Shown piece after piece: positions 1 through 7,793 of a stretch of DNA of 64,000 nt. The DNA is from Paenibacillus thiaminolyticus. GTDB lineage: Bacteria > Bacillota > Bacilli > Paenibacillales > Paenibacillaceae. The stretch is from contig NZ_CP041405.1 of NCBI RefSeq assembly GCF_007066085.1, positions 3,569,001 through 3,633,000 on the forward strand, given 5' to 3'. Numbering within the stretch: position 1 is the first letter of the stretch; each line of letters starts with the position of its first letter. The notes under the pieces are model-generated. The model was not told where the DNA came from. It saw only the letters and a list, made by a program, of their open reading frames with translations, and ran no database searches. The translations under genes were made by a program, and so were the position numbers.

Positions 1-241
1 TCATGAAGATATTGAGGTATTCTATTCAGTCAAACCGCAGAGCGGAGAAGAACTGCGTCAAATCCGCCAAGTTCCGCCTGAATTCCAGACATCGTTCGCA
101 GATATCGTAAGGGAAGAACTCGAATCGATCGCAACGGACAAGCAGGATGTTGATCAGGCCGTACAGAAGATTCAGCAACGAGGCCAGGCGGAGCTTGATT
201 CCTTCAATGCCCGGACGGAAGAGAATAACGGGGTTCATTAA
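1..241 (+). CDS. C-terminal end of an extracellular solute-binding protein, cut by window edge
   Basis: The open frame enters from the left edge (first full codon at base 2) and ends at TAA 239-241; about 79 residues are visible. The protein end is nearly the same as the last 80 residues of the lipoprotein at 1841-3265: both share the block KPQSGEELRQIRQVP and the tail RGQAELDSFNART. The DNA is also nearly identical and the similarity continues into the 3' untranslated hairpin. It is therefore a paralogue and part of a tandem array of family 1 substrate-binding proteins. The N-terminus, signal peptide and lipobox lie outside the window. The ligand is unknown. Confidence is high for the relationship and moderate for the function. 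Confidence 0.8.
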   Translation, partial: HEDIEVFYSVKPQSGEELRQIRQVPPEFQTSFADIVREELESIATDKQDVDQAVQKIQQRGQAELDSFNARTEENNGVH

Positions 242-251
242 TCTCTATTGG

Positions 252-285
252 AACAAGCCCGGTGCGGATTCGCATCGGGCTTGTT
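252..285 (+). terminator. Hairpin after the first binding-protein gene
   Basis: AACAAGCCCGGTGCG pairs with CGCATCGGGCTTGTT across a short loop, ten bases after the stop codon. No clear T-run follows, so termination may be partial. The same hairpin with small changes follows the paralogue at 3276-3309. Confidence 0.6.
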
Positions 286-410
286 CGCGTGTACGTCTTC
301 TCTGTTCCTCTTGCGAGGCTACGATTTTGTTCATGCTTTCCCGTACCAGGCATGATTTTCTAAAAACTCCCAACCTTCAGGACATTTTGACCCTACCGGG
401 CAGGACAATG

Positions 411-628
411 TGTATGCTACCTTAACGTGGTTGCTTGCTTTTATACAATGAGAGGGAGGAGTTGGAATTGAAAACAAAGCTGATGGCATGGACGCTAATT
501 TGCAGCGTCCTTCTGCTGATGTATGCTACCTTATCGTGGTTGCTTGCTTTTATACAATGAGAAGGAGGAAATGGAATTGAAAAGAAAGCTGATGACATGG
601 ACGCTAATTTGCAGCGTTCTTCTGCTCA
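411..628 (+). repeat. 109-bp tandem duplication covering leader region and signal-peptide codons
   Basis: Copy 1 is about 411-519 and copy 2 about 520-628. Both begin TGTATGCTACCTTA, contain GTGGTTGCTTGCTTTTATA, a GGGAGG or AAGGAGG ribosome-binding site, and the codons for ELKxKLMxWTLICSVLLLM. Copies differ at a handful of bases. Copy 1 runs straight into copy 2, so its reading frame is cut off after the hydrophobic core. The duplicated part includes a possible minus-10 (TACAAT within TTATACAATGAG). Confidence 0.85.
462..560 (+). pseudogene. Amputated signal-peptide ORF (32 codons) left by the 109-bp duplication
   Basis: A TTG start at 462 lies behind GGGAGGAG and reads ELKTKLMAWTLICSVLLLM, almost the same as the start of the intact gene at 571. 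It then runs out of the homologous region into copy 2 and stops at TGA 558-560, just before the intact gene's ribosome-binding site. The most likely origin is a recombination between tandem binding-protein genes that removed the body of one copy. It could still be translated as a short hydrophobic leader upstream of the intact gene. Confidence 0.6.
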
Positions 629-1836
629 TGCTCCCTGTCCATGCGGAAGCGGCCAGCGAGAAAGTGACCTTGAAGGTGTTGGACTTATCCCAAGATTTTT
701 TTGACAAGAGGTTCGGAAATGCATTTACAGCCAAATATCCGAATATTCAAATTAAGGTCATCCCGACACAAAAGGGGAAATCACTGCTTTGGGGTGATGA
801 TCTACGTAAGCTGGAGGATAAAGAAAAGCCGGATCTGCTGGTATCTGATCAGTTTAGCTTGGAGAAAAATGTGGCTGAAGGCAGACTCGTCGATTTGGAA
901 CCGTATATTGCCCAATCCAAATCCATCAAGCTGGCCAATCTGAATCAAAATATTGTGAATTCCATGAAAGTAAATGGAAAACTCTACACGCTTTCGCCGA
1001 CATTTATGGCGAAGGGCCTATTTTACAACAAAACCCTATTCGATAAATACAAGATCAAGTACCCGAAGAACGAAATGAGTTGGGCGGAAGTGATGAAGTT
1101 AGCCGCGGAATTCAAGGAGAAAGCCGGCTCTCCAGGATTTCAATATAACAATGACTTATTCTCTTTGGCAGCCTATGCTATCGCAGGCTCCTATAACCTG
1201 ACATATCAGGATAAGAGCAAGGGCGGGAAGAACATAACGTTCAACACCAAAGAATGGAAATCGATCTTCGACATGGTGCTCAAAGCTGCCAAAAAAGAAG
1301 CAATTACGACGGAACAAGATGCCTTTCTAGCAGGCGACGCTGCCATGACGGTACAGGATACATTCCTTATTCGCAGGATTAAGCTGGATAACATTAAATT
1401 CGAATGGGGAGTTATGTCGGAGCCGGTGAATCCTGCTCGTCCGATAAGTTCGGCAGTCGGAGCATTTGAAATGTTCGGCATTAGCACCGAATCGAAACAT
1501 GCGGATGCGGCTTGGAAGTTCATTGAATTCATCCACAGTGAGGATTTTACCAAAGGGTATGTAAAGGATGGCGAATTTTTGTCGGGATTGCCGACCAACG
1601 AATGCTGCAAGAAGTGGGGCAATAAAGTCGATCTTAGCGGCCTCTACAAGTTAGCTCCGGTCAAAGAGAAATATGATTCGAACAGTCCCGATATTAGCGA
1701 ATTTGTCTCTAAAGAAGGGAGCGCAGCATTCACATCCGTCTTGAAGGGCACACAGAGCCTTGATTCCATGTTAGCCAGTCTTCAAAAGAAAGCACAATCA
1801 GAACTAGATAAAGCATGGGCCAAGAAGGGAAAATAA
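571..1836 (+). CDS. Extracellular solute-binding protein, family 1 (non-lipoprotein)
   Basis: The protein has about 421 residues. The start chosen is ATG 571, because AAGGAGG lies at 562-568 and the protein then opens with a clean signal peptide (MELKRKLMTWTLICSV, core LLLMLP, cleavage near HAEAA). An upstream in-frame start at 523 would put 16 unlikely residues in front. There is no lipobox cysteine, unlike the next gene. The mature part has family 1 binding-protein features such as LYTLSPTFMAKGLFYNKTLF, where the ligand-binding lobe hinges. It is a distant paralogue of the downstream lipoprotein, which starts four bases after its stop. No permease or ATPase genes are nearby, so it is an orphan binding protein or a sugar sensor. 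The ligand is unknown, though carbohydrate is usual for the family. Confidence 0.85.
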   Translation: MELKRKLMTWTLICSVLLLMLPVHAEAASEKVTLKVLDLSQDFFDKRFGNAFTAKYPNIQIKVIPTQKGKSLLWGDDLRKLEDKEKPDLLVSDQFSLEKNVAEGRLVDLEPYIAQSKSIKLANLNQNIVNSMKVNGKLYTLSPTFMAKGLFYNKTLFDKYKIKYPKNEMSWAEVMKLAAEFKEKAGSPGFQYNNDLFSLAAYAIAGSYNLTYQDKSKGGKNITFNTKEWKSIFDMVLKAAKKEAITTEQDAFLAGDAAMTVQDTFLIRRIKLDNIKFEWGVMSEPVNPARPISSAVGAFEMFGISTESKHADAAWKFIEFIHSEDFTKGYVKDGEFLSGLPTNECCKKWGNKVDLSGLYKLAPVKEKYDSNSPDISEFVSKEGSAAFTSVLKGTQSLDSMLASLQKKAQSELDKAWAKKGK

Positions 1837-1840
1837 GTCC

Positions 1841-3265
1841 ATGAAAGATCGGCTTCGCGCACCGAACATCGCATGGCTGCTCCTTGGCTTGATCCTGCTG
1901 CTGCAAGGCTGTGCCGACAAGGAAACCGAGCCCTTCGATCCGAACCAGCCCGTTAGCTTAAAAATTATGTACGAGTGGGGAGAGGAAAACTTCTATAATC
2001 GGTTCGGCAAGGAGTTTCAACTCAAATATCCGAATGTGGACTTTCGCTTCGTCGAGAATCCGCAGTATCTCCCCGATTTAACAGCAGAAGAATATGAAGA
2101 GACATTGCTTGCCTATATCGAGAAAGAACGGCCTGATGTTCTAAGAATTGGTGGCGGCTTCAGACTCGAAGCGGTATCGGCTGCGGGTCAGCTCATTGAT
2201 TTGGCGCCATGGATGAAACGGGACAGTTTTTCGCTGGACGGGATTTATCCCCCAGTTATCGACGCGATTAAAATGAAGGGCCACGGAACGCTATACGGAC
2301 TGTCCCCAACATTCACAAGTTCTGCCTTATACTACAACAAAGACTTATTTGAGCAGTATGGGGTTACGCCGCCCCAGGAGAAGATGACCTGGGAACAAGT
2401 GCTTGATCTAGCTGCGCGCTTTCCGGTCGATGGTTCCCCAGAAGAGCGGATATACGGGTTTGATCAGGGATTGAGTAGCTATGATTCCATCTATTCGTTC
2501 ATGGAGCGCATCGCCAAGACCGAGCAGATCGCATTGATCGATGCTTCAGGGAAACGGTTGCTGTTCGACTCGGACGGTTGGCGGCGGATAACGAAGCTAA
2601 CGGTGTGGAGCATGACCTCCAATTCTGTTTATTTTCCTGAAAAGCTGACGGCTGGTCAAGGCATAACCCTGGACGATGATCTGTTCGTATCGGGCAGAGC
2701 CGCCATGGTCGTCTCGGGCGATTCTACAGCGAAGGACTTGCAAAATATGAACAAATTCAGGAGAATGTCAATTCCCCCGCAAGAGCTGCTGCGTTGGGGA
2801 ATGGTGCCGGTTCCGATCGATCCCGTAAATCCGCAATCCGCGAACGAGATCTCTGTGTTTGAAACGTACGGCATTGGGGCCGACTCTACCGCCAAGGCAG
2901 CAGCCTGGGAACTTGTGAAGTTCATCAACAGCGACGAATGGGCAAAGGGGCGATCTCGTACCAGAGGAGAGGGTAATCTGCTGGCGCGTATCGCATATAA
3001 TAAGGAGCGCTTCGACCTTTTCGACCCTGAAGAGATTGAAGCATTCTATAAAGTCAAACCGCAGAGCGGAGAAGAACTGCGGCAAATCCGCCAAGTCCCC
3101 TATGAATTCCGGGAATCGTTCGGGGAGATCGTAAGGGAAGAACTCGAATCGATCGCAGCGGACAAGCAGAGTGTCGATCAGGCCGTACAGAAGATTCAGA
3201 CACGAGGCCAGGCGGAGCTTGATTCCTTCAATGCCCGGACGAAAGAGATCAACGGGGTTCATTAG
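1841..3265 (+). CDS. Extracellular solute-binding lipoprotein, family 1
   Basis: The protein has 474 residues. Its N-terminus is a lipoprotein signal peptide with core LLLGLILLLQ and lipobox LLQGC at about residues 21-25. GAAGGGA at 1824-1830, inside the end of the upstream gene, serves as ribosome-binding site, so the two genes are probably translated together. The motif HGTLYGLSPTFTSSALYYNK corresponds to the same stretch in the upstream protein, showing that the two are paralogues. The C-terminal 80 codons plus 3' hairpin are nearly identical to the truncated copy at 1-241. The role is probably capture of an oligosaccharide or similar ligand at the membrane surface. No transporter partners are encoded next to it. 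Confidence 0.85.
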   Translation: MKDRLRAPNIAWLLLGLILLLQGCADKETEPFDPNQPVSLKIMYEWGEENFYNRFGKEFQLKYPNVDFRFVENPQYLPDLTAEEYEETLLAYIEKERPDVLRIGGGFRLEAVSAAGQLIDLAPWMKRDSFSLDGIYPPVIDAIKMKGHGTLYGLSPTFTSSALYYNKDLFEQYGVTPPQEKMTWEQVLDLAARFPVDGSPEERIYGFDQGLSSYDSIYSFMERIAKTEQIALIDASGKRLLFDSDGWRRITKLTVWSMTSNSVYFPEKLTAGQGITLDDDLFVSGRAAMVVSGDSTAKDLQNMNKFRRMSIPPQELLRWGMVPVPIDPVNPQSANEISVFETYGIGADSTAKAAAWELVKFINSDEWAKGRSRTRGEGNLLARIAYNKERFDLFDPEEIEAFYKVKPQSGEELRQIRQVPYEFRESFGEIVREELESIAADKQSVDQAVQKIQTRGQAELDSFNARTKEINGVH

Positions 3266-3275
3266 TCTCTATTGG

Positions 3276-3309
3276 AACAAGCCCGGTGCTGGATCGCATC
3301 GGGCTTGTT
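3276..3309 (+). terminator. Hairpin after the second binding-protein gene
   Basis: AACAAGCCCGGTGC pairs with GCATCGGGCTTGTT, eleven bases past the TAG stop. It is a near copy of the hairpin at 252-285. The following bases are GC-rich rather than T-rich, so it may act mainly as an mRNA-stabilising stem or need a factor. Confidence 0.6.
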
Positions 3310-3430
3310 CGCGGCTGCGGCACGATTCACTTGGAGCAACCTCGGACAGCATTAAATTATGTTGGTTCAATTGCTGGTTCCTTAACTAAGGAGAATTATT
3401 GCGAGAAATCAATTATAAGTGAGAAAAAAA

Positions 3431-4156
3431 TTACCGTTCCGTCCAGGAGATATATTCACTAACGCGCGGCCGATAAATATACGAACCTTTATAGACATCA
3501 GAAGAGGTCTCTATTTCTACACCGTCCATATGAACTCTTGAACCGGCTTCAGCCCTCAGTGAATCTGTTGCAACGTACCATTCATTTAATACGGGGCGAG
3601 ATGTCCAACTAATTTTTGTTTCTTCCTTGGTGAGCTCAGGCGGATACGAAAGTGAAATCCCCAGACCTTTAAATGTATAGCTATACGATACAACTATTTG
3701 ATCAGGATTACCAGGACCCGTATAATGAGTACTTATTAATCCAGCTTGTACTACCATTGTATTTTCTGTTATAGGGTAGAAATACGCCACCTCGTTATAT
3801 CCACTTATTTTCCAGTTTATCCGAGAATCTGTGGATGACCCGGATATATTCCTAGTCCACGGATATGTGACCCCGAGCGGGAGTATTTTTTCCTTATTAT
3901 TCTCTTTTTCTATAATATTATTAACATACTCTGCTACAGCCAATTTATTCTTAACTTTTGTAGGGACTGTATAAACTTTGCTTCCATGTTCGTCTTTCCA
4001 GGTTATTAGTTCAAAAACATCATCATTTACTTTGTACTCTGTTGTGTTAATTTTTTGAAGTGGTTTTTTTTCGGTGGCCTCATCTGCTGCAAAACCTACA
4101 TTCGAGCTTCCTAGAAACAGAAGACAAGCCAAAACAACTACAAATACCTTTTTCAC
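3431..4156 (-). CDS. Secreted protein of unknown function (AT-rich cassette, gene 3)
   Basis: The protein has 241 residues and I do not recognise a family. The start is GTG 4156 behind GGGAGGT. It has a clear signal peptide (MKKVFVVVLACLLFLGSS, cleavage near GFAADEA). The mature part is rich in Tyr, Thr, Ser and Trp and looks like an all-beta extracellular domain. The stretch ISGYNEVAYFYPITENTMVV and the C-terminal YKGSYIYRPRVSEYISWTER stand out. There is no lipobox, cysteine pair or LPXTG signal. It is the last of three same-strand AT-rich genes (gap to the previous gene 26 bases). Its base composition is far from that of the flanking genes, which suggests horizontal acquisition. The function is open. 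Confidence 0.7.
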   Translation of the reverse strand: MKKVFVVVLACLLFLGSSNVGFAADEATEKKPLQKINTTEYKVNDDVFELITWKDEHGSKVYTVPTKVKNKLAVAEYVNNIIEKENNKEKILPLGVTYPWTRNISGSSTDSRINWKISGYNEVAYFYPITENTMVVQAGLISTHYTGPGNPDQIVVSYSYTFKGLGISLSYPPELTKEETKISWTSRPVLNEWYVATDSLRAEAGSRVHMDGVEIETSSDVYKGSYIYRPRVSEYISWTER

Positions 4157-4182
4157 CTTTAAAACAACCTCCCTAGATTATT

Positions 4183-5148
4183 TTATATATCAATTTTTAA
4201 ATTGATACCATAAATACTATTTTTTTGAGTATTTTCAAGGTAGTTTTTTAGGGAATCTTTTTTAGGAAAGGTAATGTCAAGTTCTTTTAACAAATTAACT
4301 ACTAGGAAGGTTGTGAGTGTATCAGGCACAGGTGTGACACCATAAAGAGGAAAGGAGCCGTTCTCTAGTTGGATGGATTTTATATATCTAGAAACTTTAT
4401 TTTTTTCGATAATAAAAGGGTTGTTTTCAAATAGATTATTTAATTTTAAAGCAGTGTCGTACTTTTCAGTGCTTTCTTGTTCCTCATTGTATAAAGCTAG
4501 TAGGTGATTTATAAATCGAGCATAATTTGAATAATTTTCTGGTTTATAATCATCTATGTATATATTATGTTCAATTTCTTTAGCCAAATATATTATACTT
4601 CCCAATGAAATAAAATCTTCATTCTCTTCTTTTTTTATATTTTGAAGTAAACTATTTAACCATTGCTCTATTTTATTTTTATTTGGAATGCTATGACCAA
4701 ATTGTCGGTAAATATCCGTCGCCATTTTTGTACTTAATAAATAATTTGTCTCCTTCATATTTTTATCTTGAGTATTATATAATAGAAAGTAACCGTCATT
4801 AGATTGCAAAGAATTAACAAACCTAATGATATTCGATGCCTTCTTGCTAGCTAATTTATTGGCTTCAACTGAATGAGTATATAACCATAAATCATATAGA
4901 GCTCCGTTATTTCCATCGTAAAAAAATTGCTCGACATCATAATTTTTTAATAAATCAGCATATGATTTGTCAAGTTCTTGATTACCAATTTTACTAATCG
5001 CCTGAGTAGTATAAAAAAAATCATATAAATCGATTTTGATTAAATCTGAATTTGCGTTACCGTTATTTACTTGTTTATAGTTTGAAAAGAAGATGATAAT
5101 TCCCAACGAAAAAAATATAACCATAAGAAATGTTATCTTTCTTTTCAT
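4183..5148 (-). CDS. Membrane-anchored alpha/alpha-toroid protein (prenyltransferase/squalene-oxidase-like repeats)
   Basis: The protein has about 321 residues. ATG 5148 is preferred because AGAGG sits ten bases before it; a TTG at 5172 in the same frame would overlap the upstream gene. An N-terminal transmembrane segment (ITFLMVIFFSLGIIIFF) anchors it with the rest outside. The body is helical with two segments typical of terpenoid-cyclase/prenyltransferase toroid repeats: IRFVNSLQSNDGYFLLYN near residue 95 and YIKSIQLENGSFPLYGVTPV near residue 255, each Q-x-x-(D/E)-N/D-G-x-F. No DxDD or zinc-ligand motif of the true enzymes is evident, so it is probably a binding or modifying scaffold and not a cyclase. 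It lies between two exported proteins of unknown function in the same likely operon. Confidence 0.65.
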   Translation of the reverse strand: MKRKITFLMVIFFSLGIIIFFSNYKQVNNGNANSDLIKIDLYDFFYTTQAISKIGNQELDKSYADLLKNYDVEQFFYDGNNGALYDLWLYTHSVEANKLASKKASNIIRFVNSLQSNDGYFLLYNTQDKNMKETNYLLSTKMATDIYRQFGHSIPNKNKIEQWLNSLLQNIKKEENEDFISLGSIIYLAKEIEHNIYIDDYKPENYSNYARFINHLLALYNEEQESTEKYDTALKLNNLFENNPFIIEKNKVSRYIKSIQLENGSFPLYGVTPVPDTLTTFLVVNLLKELDITFPKKDSLKNYLENTQKNSIYGINLKIDI

Positions 5149-5162
5149 AATCGAACAACCTC

Positions 5163-5705
5163 TTAATCCCAATTATATAGTATTTCATCTTTTTCTCCAT
5201 ATATAGTAATGTTTGTTTGTAAGCTAATGCCATGAGTATCCTCATCGTGTACAATAATGTAACTGAATTGATTTGGACTTGTGTCTTTAATGACCTCTTT
5301 ATTGCCAAATGTAACTACTATTCTTTTCATTTTTTCTTGGATACTTTTATCATTTACTCTGAGCATAACATAGGAGTATCCCCCGTCTGCGCCAAGCACC
5401 TCTACCGGCTTTTCCCTTCTTTTATGTGTGGTCAACGTCTTCGCATACTCGATTTTTCCGTTTCTGTTGAAAACACTATAGGAACCGATATAGATTTCCT
5501 TCTCATAAAAGATAAGAGCGGCAGGTTTATTCCGCTCATTTAACCGTTCCTCCGCCAATACGGTGATTCCCTCTGTAGCTACAATATGTTCTATCTGTGA
5601 TTTTGTTATCACTTCATATTTATCTCTTCCAAAATAATCAACAAGCGTAATAATAAGAAGGATTAACAAAATCAAAGCCAGACAGATCACTAACTTACGA
5701 TTCAT
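5163..5705 (-). CDS. Single-pass membrane protein of unknown function (AT-rich cassette, gene 1)
   Basis: The protein has 180 residues. ATG 5705 is preceded by GGAGGT with about eleven bases of spacing. Residues 5-22 form one strong transmembrane helix (VICLALILLILLIITLV) followed by a predicted extracytoplasmic domain. There are no cysteines in the visible domain that would suggest a lipoprotein. It contains TEGITVLAEERLNERNKPAA, where the acidic and basic residues are dense. The family is not recognised. Fourteen bases separate it from the toroid gene, so the two are probably co-transcribed. The 246 bases upstream (5706-5951) are AT-rich, hold no convincing gene, and probably carry the cassette's promoter. 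Confidence 0.6.
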   Translation of the reverse strand: MNRKLVICLALILLILLIITLVDYFGRDKYEVITKSQIEHIVATEGITVLAEERLNERNKPAALIFYEKEIYIGSYSVFNRNGKIEYAKTLTTHKRREKPVEVLGADGGYSYVMLRVNDKSIQEKMKRIVVTFGNKEVIKDTSPNQFSYIIVHDEDTHGISLQTNITIYGEKDEILYNWD

Positions 5706-5951
5706 TTATTTAAATGACCTCCATTTCTCTATCCGCCTTTACCTTACCATCATCATGGAAAGTTTTCAACAACTTTTCCCATTTTTTTAATTCATTATAA
5801 TATTTATCATTATTATTACAGTATGAAAAAAAGAACGAATTGGCGATCACTTCAAAGAAAAAAGAATAACAAAAATTCACCCGATTTGGATCAATCCATT
5901 TCAGGAAATGCCTGCACCGGATGTGAATCCTGTCACCCGGCGCAGCGTCTA

Positions 5952-7793
5952 CTATCCCGATTGCCGCCGGAACTGGCTCTGCACCAAGCCGTGATAGAAG
6001 CCCTGCTGCCGCAGCAGCGACTCGTGGCTTCCCTGCTCGATGATGCGCCCGTCCTCCAGCACGAGGATGCAGTCTGCCTGCTGAATCGTATTGAGGCGGT
6101 GCGCGATGATGATGCTCGTTCGACCCTCCATCAGCCGGTACAGCGCTTCCTGTATCTTCATCTCCGTAATCGTGTCGATGCTGCTGGTCGCTTCGTCCAG
6201 GATGAGAATCGCCGGATCCCCCAGCACCGCCCGCGCGATTGACAGCAGCTGCTTCTGGCCCTGGCTGATGCCGCTGCCGTCCTGGCTCAGCTCCGTCTCG
6301 TACCCCTGCGGCAGCTTCATAATGAATGAATGGGCATTCGCCAGCCGCGCGGCCTGCTCAACCTCCTCATCGGTGGCATTCAGCCGCCCATAACGGATAT
6401 TGTCGCGAATGGTGCCCTGGAACAGGAAGGAATCCTGCAGTACGAAGCCCATATGGCTGCGCAGATTTTTGCGGTCTATGGCGGATAGCTCAACGCCGTC
6501 GAGATAGATCTGACCGCTGTCATAGTCATAGAAACGGCTGAGCAGTTGGGTAACCGTCGTCTTGCCCGCTCCGGTCGGCCCGACCAGGGCAATCGCCTGG
6601 CCGGGCTCCGCCCGGAAGGAGACGTCCCTTAAGGTGCGCCCGTCCTTCTCGTAGGCGAACGAGACATCCACGAACTCGATCTCCCCGCGCACCCGCTCCA
6701 GCCGGATCGCATCCCGCTCATCCTGCCCCTCCTCGCGCTCCTCCAGCACTTCAAATACCCGCTCGGCCCCGGCAATGGCGGACAGGAACGTATTGAACTG
6801 GTTCGCCAGATCATTCAACGGCCGGGTGAATTGCCGCGAGTACTCGGAGAAGATCACGATGACCCCGATCGAGACGAGCCCATGGAGCGCCAGCACGCCG
6901 CCCGCTCCCGCGATGATGGCGAAGCTCATATTGTTCAGCACGTTCATCAGCTTCGGAATGAAGCCCGAATACGTCTGAGCCCAATACCCGGAAGCCTTCA
7001 ACCGTTCGCTCTTCTCGGCGAACTCCTGAATGACCTTCTGCTCCTGCGAGAAGCTCTTCACGATCTTCTGCCCCGAGAACGTCTCCTCGATGAACCCGTT
7101 TATATCCCCGAGGTTGCGCTGCTGCTCCTTGAAGAACCGTCCGGTCCGCCGCGTAATCCATCTCATGCCGAGGAACATAAGCGGCACGATCGTCAACGTG
7201 ATCAGCGTCAGCAGCGGACTCAGCCACAGCATTATCGTCAGCATGCCGACGAAGGTCAAAATGCTGGAGGACAGCTGAATGAACGAACTGTTCAGCGTCT
7301 GGCTCACATTGTCGATATCGTTCGTAATCCGGCTCATCAGCTCGCCATGCTGCCGCTTCGTATAGAACTGCACCGGCAGCGTATGGAGCTTCCCGAACAG
7401 ATCGGAGCGCATGGCGTAGACCGCCTTCTGCGCTACGCCGATCATCCAGTAGTTCTGCAGGAAGAGAGCGGCCGAATACAGCAAGTACACGACGCCGAGC
7501 AGGACGAGGATCAGCAAGAAGTTGCCGCCTTCCTGCGTCTTGATATAATGGTCGATCGCATACCCGACCAGGAAGGGACCGATCAAGCCAAGCCCGGACG
7601 TCAGCACTACCATAAGGAAAATAAGGGCCAGCATTCCTGTGTGGCCGGACATGTAACGCCATATGCGGATCAGCGTGCCTGACCAGTCCTTGGCCCGCGG
7701 CTTCTTCTTCGAAGGGCCGCCGGCCGCCGCTCCGACTCCGGCCCGGTCGGCAGCAGCTATGCCGGGCTTCTCCGGCAGCTTCAGCCTCAGCAT
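5952..7793 (-). CDS. ABC exporter half-transporter, catalytic-site subunit of a heterodimer
   Basis: The protein has 613 residues, with an N-terminal cytoplasmic extension of about 45 residues, a six-helix exporter membrane domain, and a C-terminal ATPase. ATPase motifs: Walker A GPTGAGKTT, signature ISQGQKQLLS, Walker B ILILDEATSSID with the catalytic Glu present, and the switch histidine in IIAHRLNTIQ. The signature departs from LSGGQ. The gene overlaps the stop of the upstream half-transporter by seven bases, with GGGGAGGGGA as ribosome-binding site, so translation is probably coupled. Sizes and asymmetry resemble Bacillus YfiB/YfiC or BmrC/BmrD multidrug exporters. The substrate cannot be read from the sequence. 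Confidence 0.9.
   Translation of the reverse strand: MLRLKLPEKPGIAAADRAGVGAAAGGPSKKKPRAKDWSGTLIRIWRYMSGHTGMLALIFLMVVLTSGLGLIGPFLVGYAIDHYIKTQEGGNFLLILVLLGVVYLLYSAALFLQNYWMIGVAQKAVYAMRSDLFGKLHTLPVQFYTKRQHGELMSRITNDIDNVSQTLNSSFIQLSSSILTFVGMLTIMLWLSPLLTLITLTIVPLMFLGMRWITRRTGRFFKEQQRNLGDINGFIEETFSGQKIVKSFSQEQKVIQEFAEKSERLKASGYWAQTYSGFIPKLMNVLNNMSFAIIAGAGGVLALHGLVSIGVIVIFSEYSRQFTRPLNDLANQFNTFLSAIAGAERVFEVLEEREEGQDERDAIRLERVRGEIEFVDVSFAYEKDGRTLRDVSFRAEPGQAIALVGPTGAGKTTVTQLLSRFYDYDSGQIYLDGVELSAIDRKNLRSHMGFVLQDSFLFQGTIRDNIRYGRLNATDEEVEQAARLANAHSFIMKLPQGYETELSQDGSGISQGQKQLLSIARAVLGDPAILILDEATSSIDTITEMKIQEALYRLMEGRTSIIIAHRLNTIQQADCILVLEDGRIIEQGSHESLLRQQGFYHGLVQSQFRRQSG

Noticed and set aside
5823..6242. 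A 139-codon plus-strand frame starting MKKRTNW
   Set aside because: No ribosome-binding site; most of it is antisense to the end of the ABC exporter gene, and the Cys pairs arise by chance from noncoding DNA.
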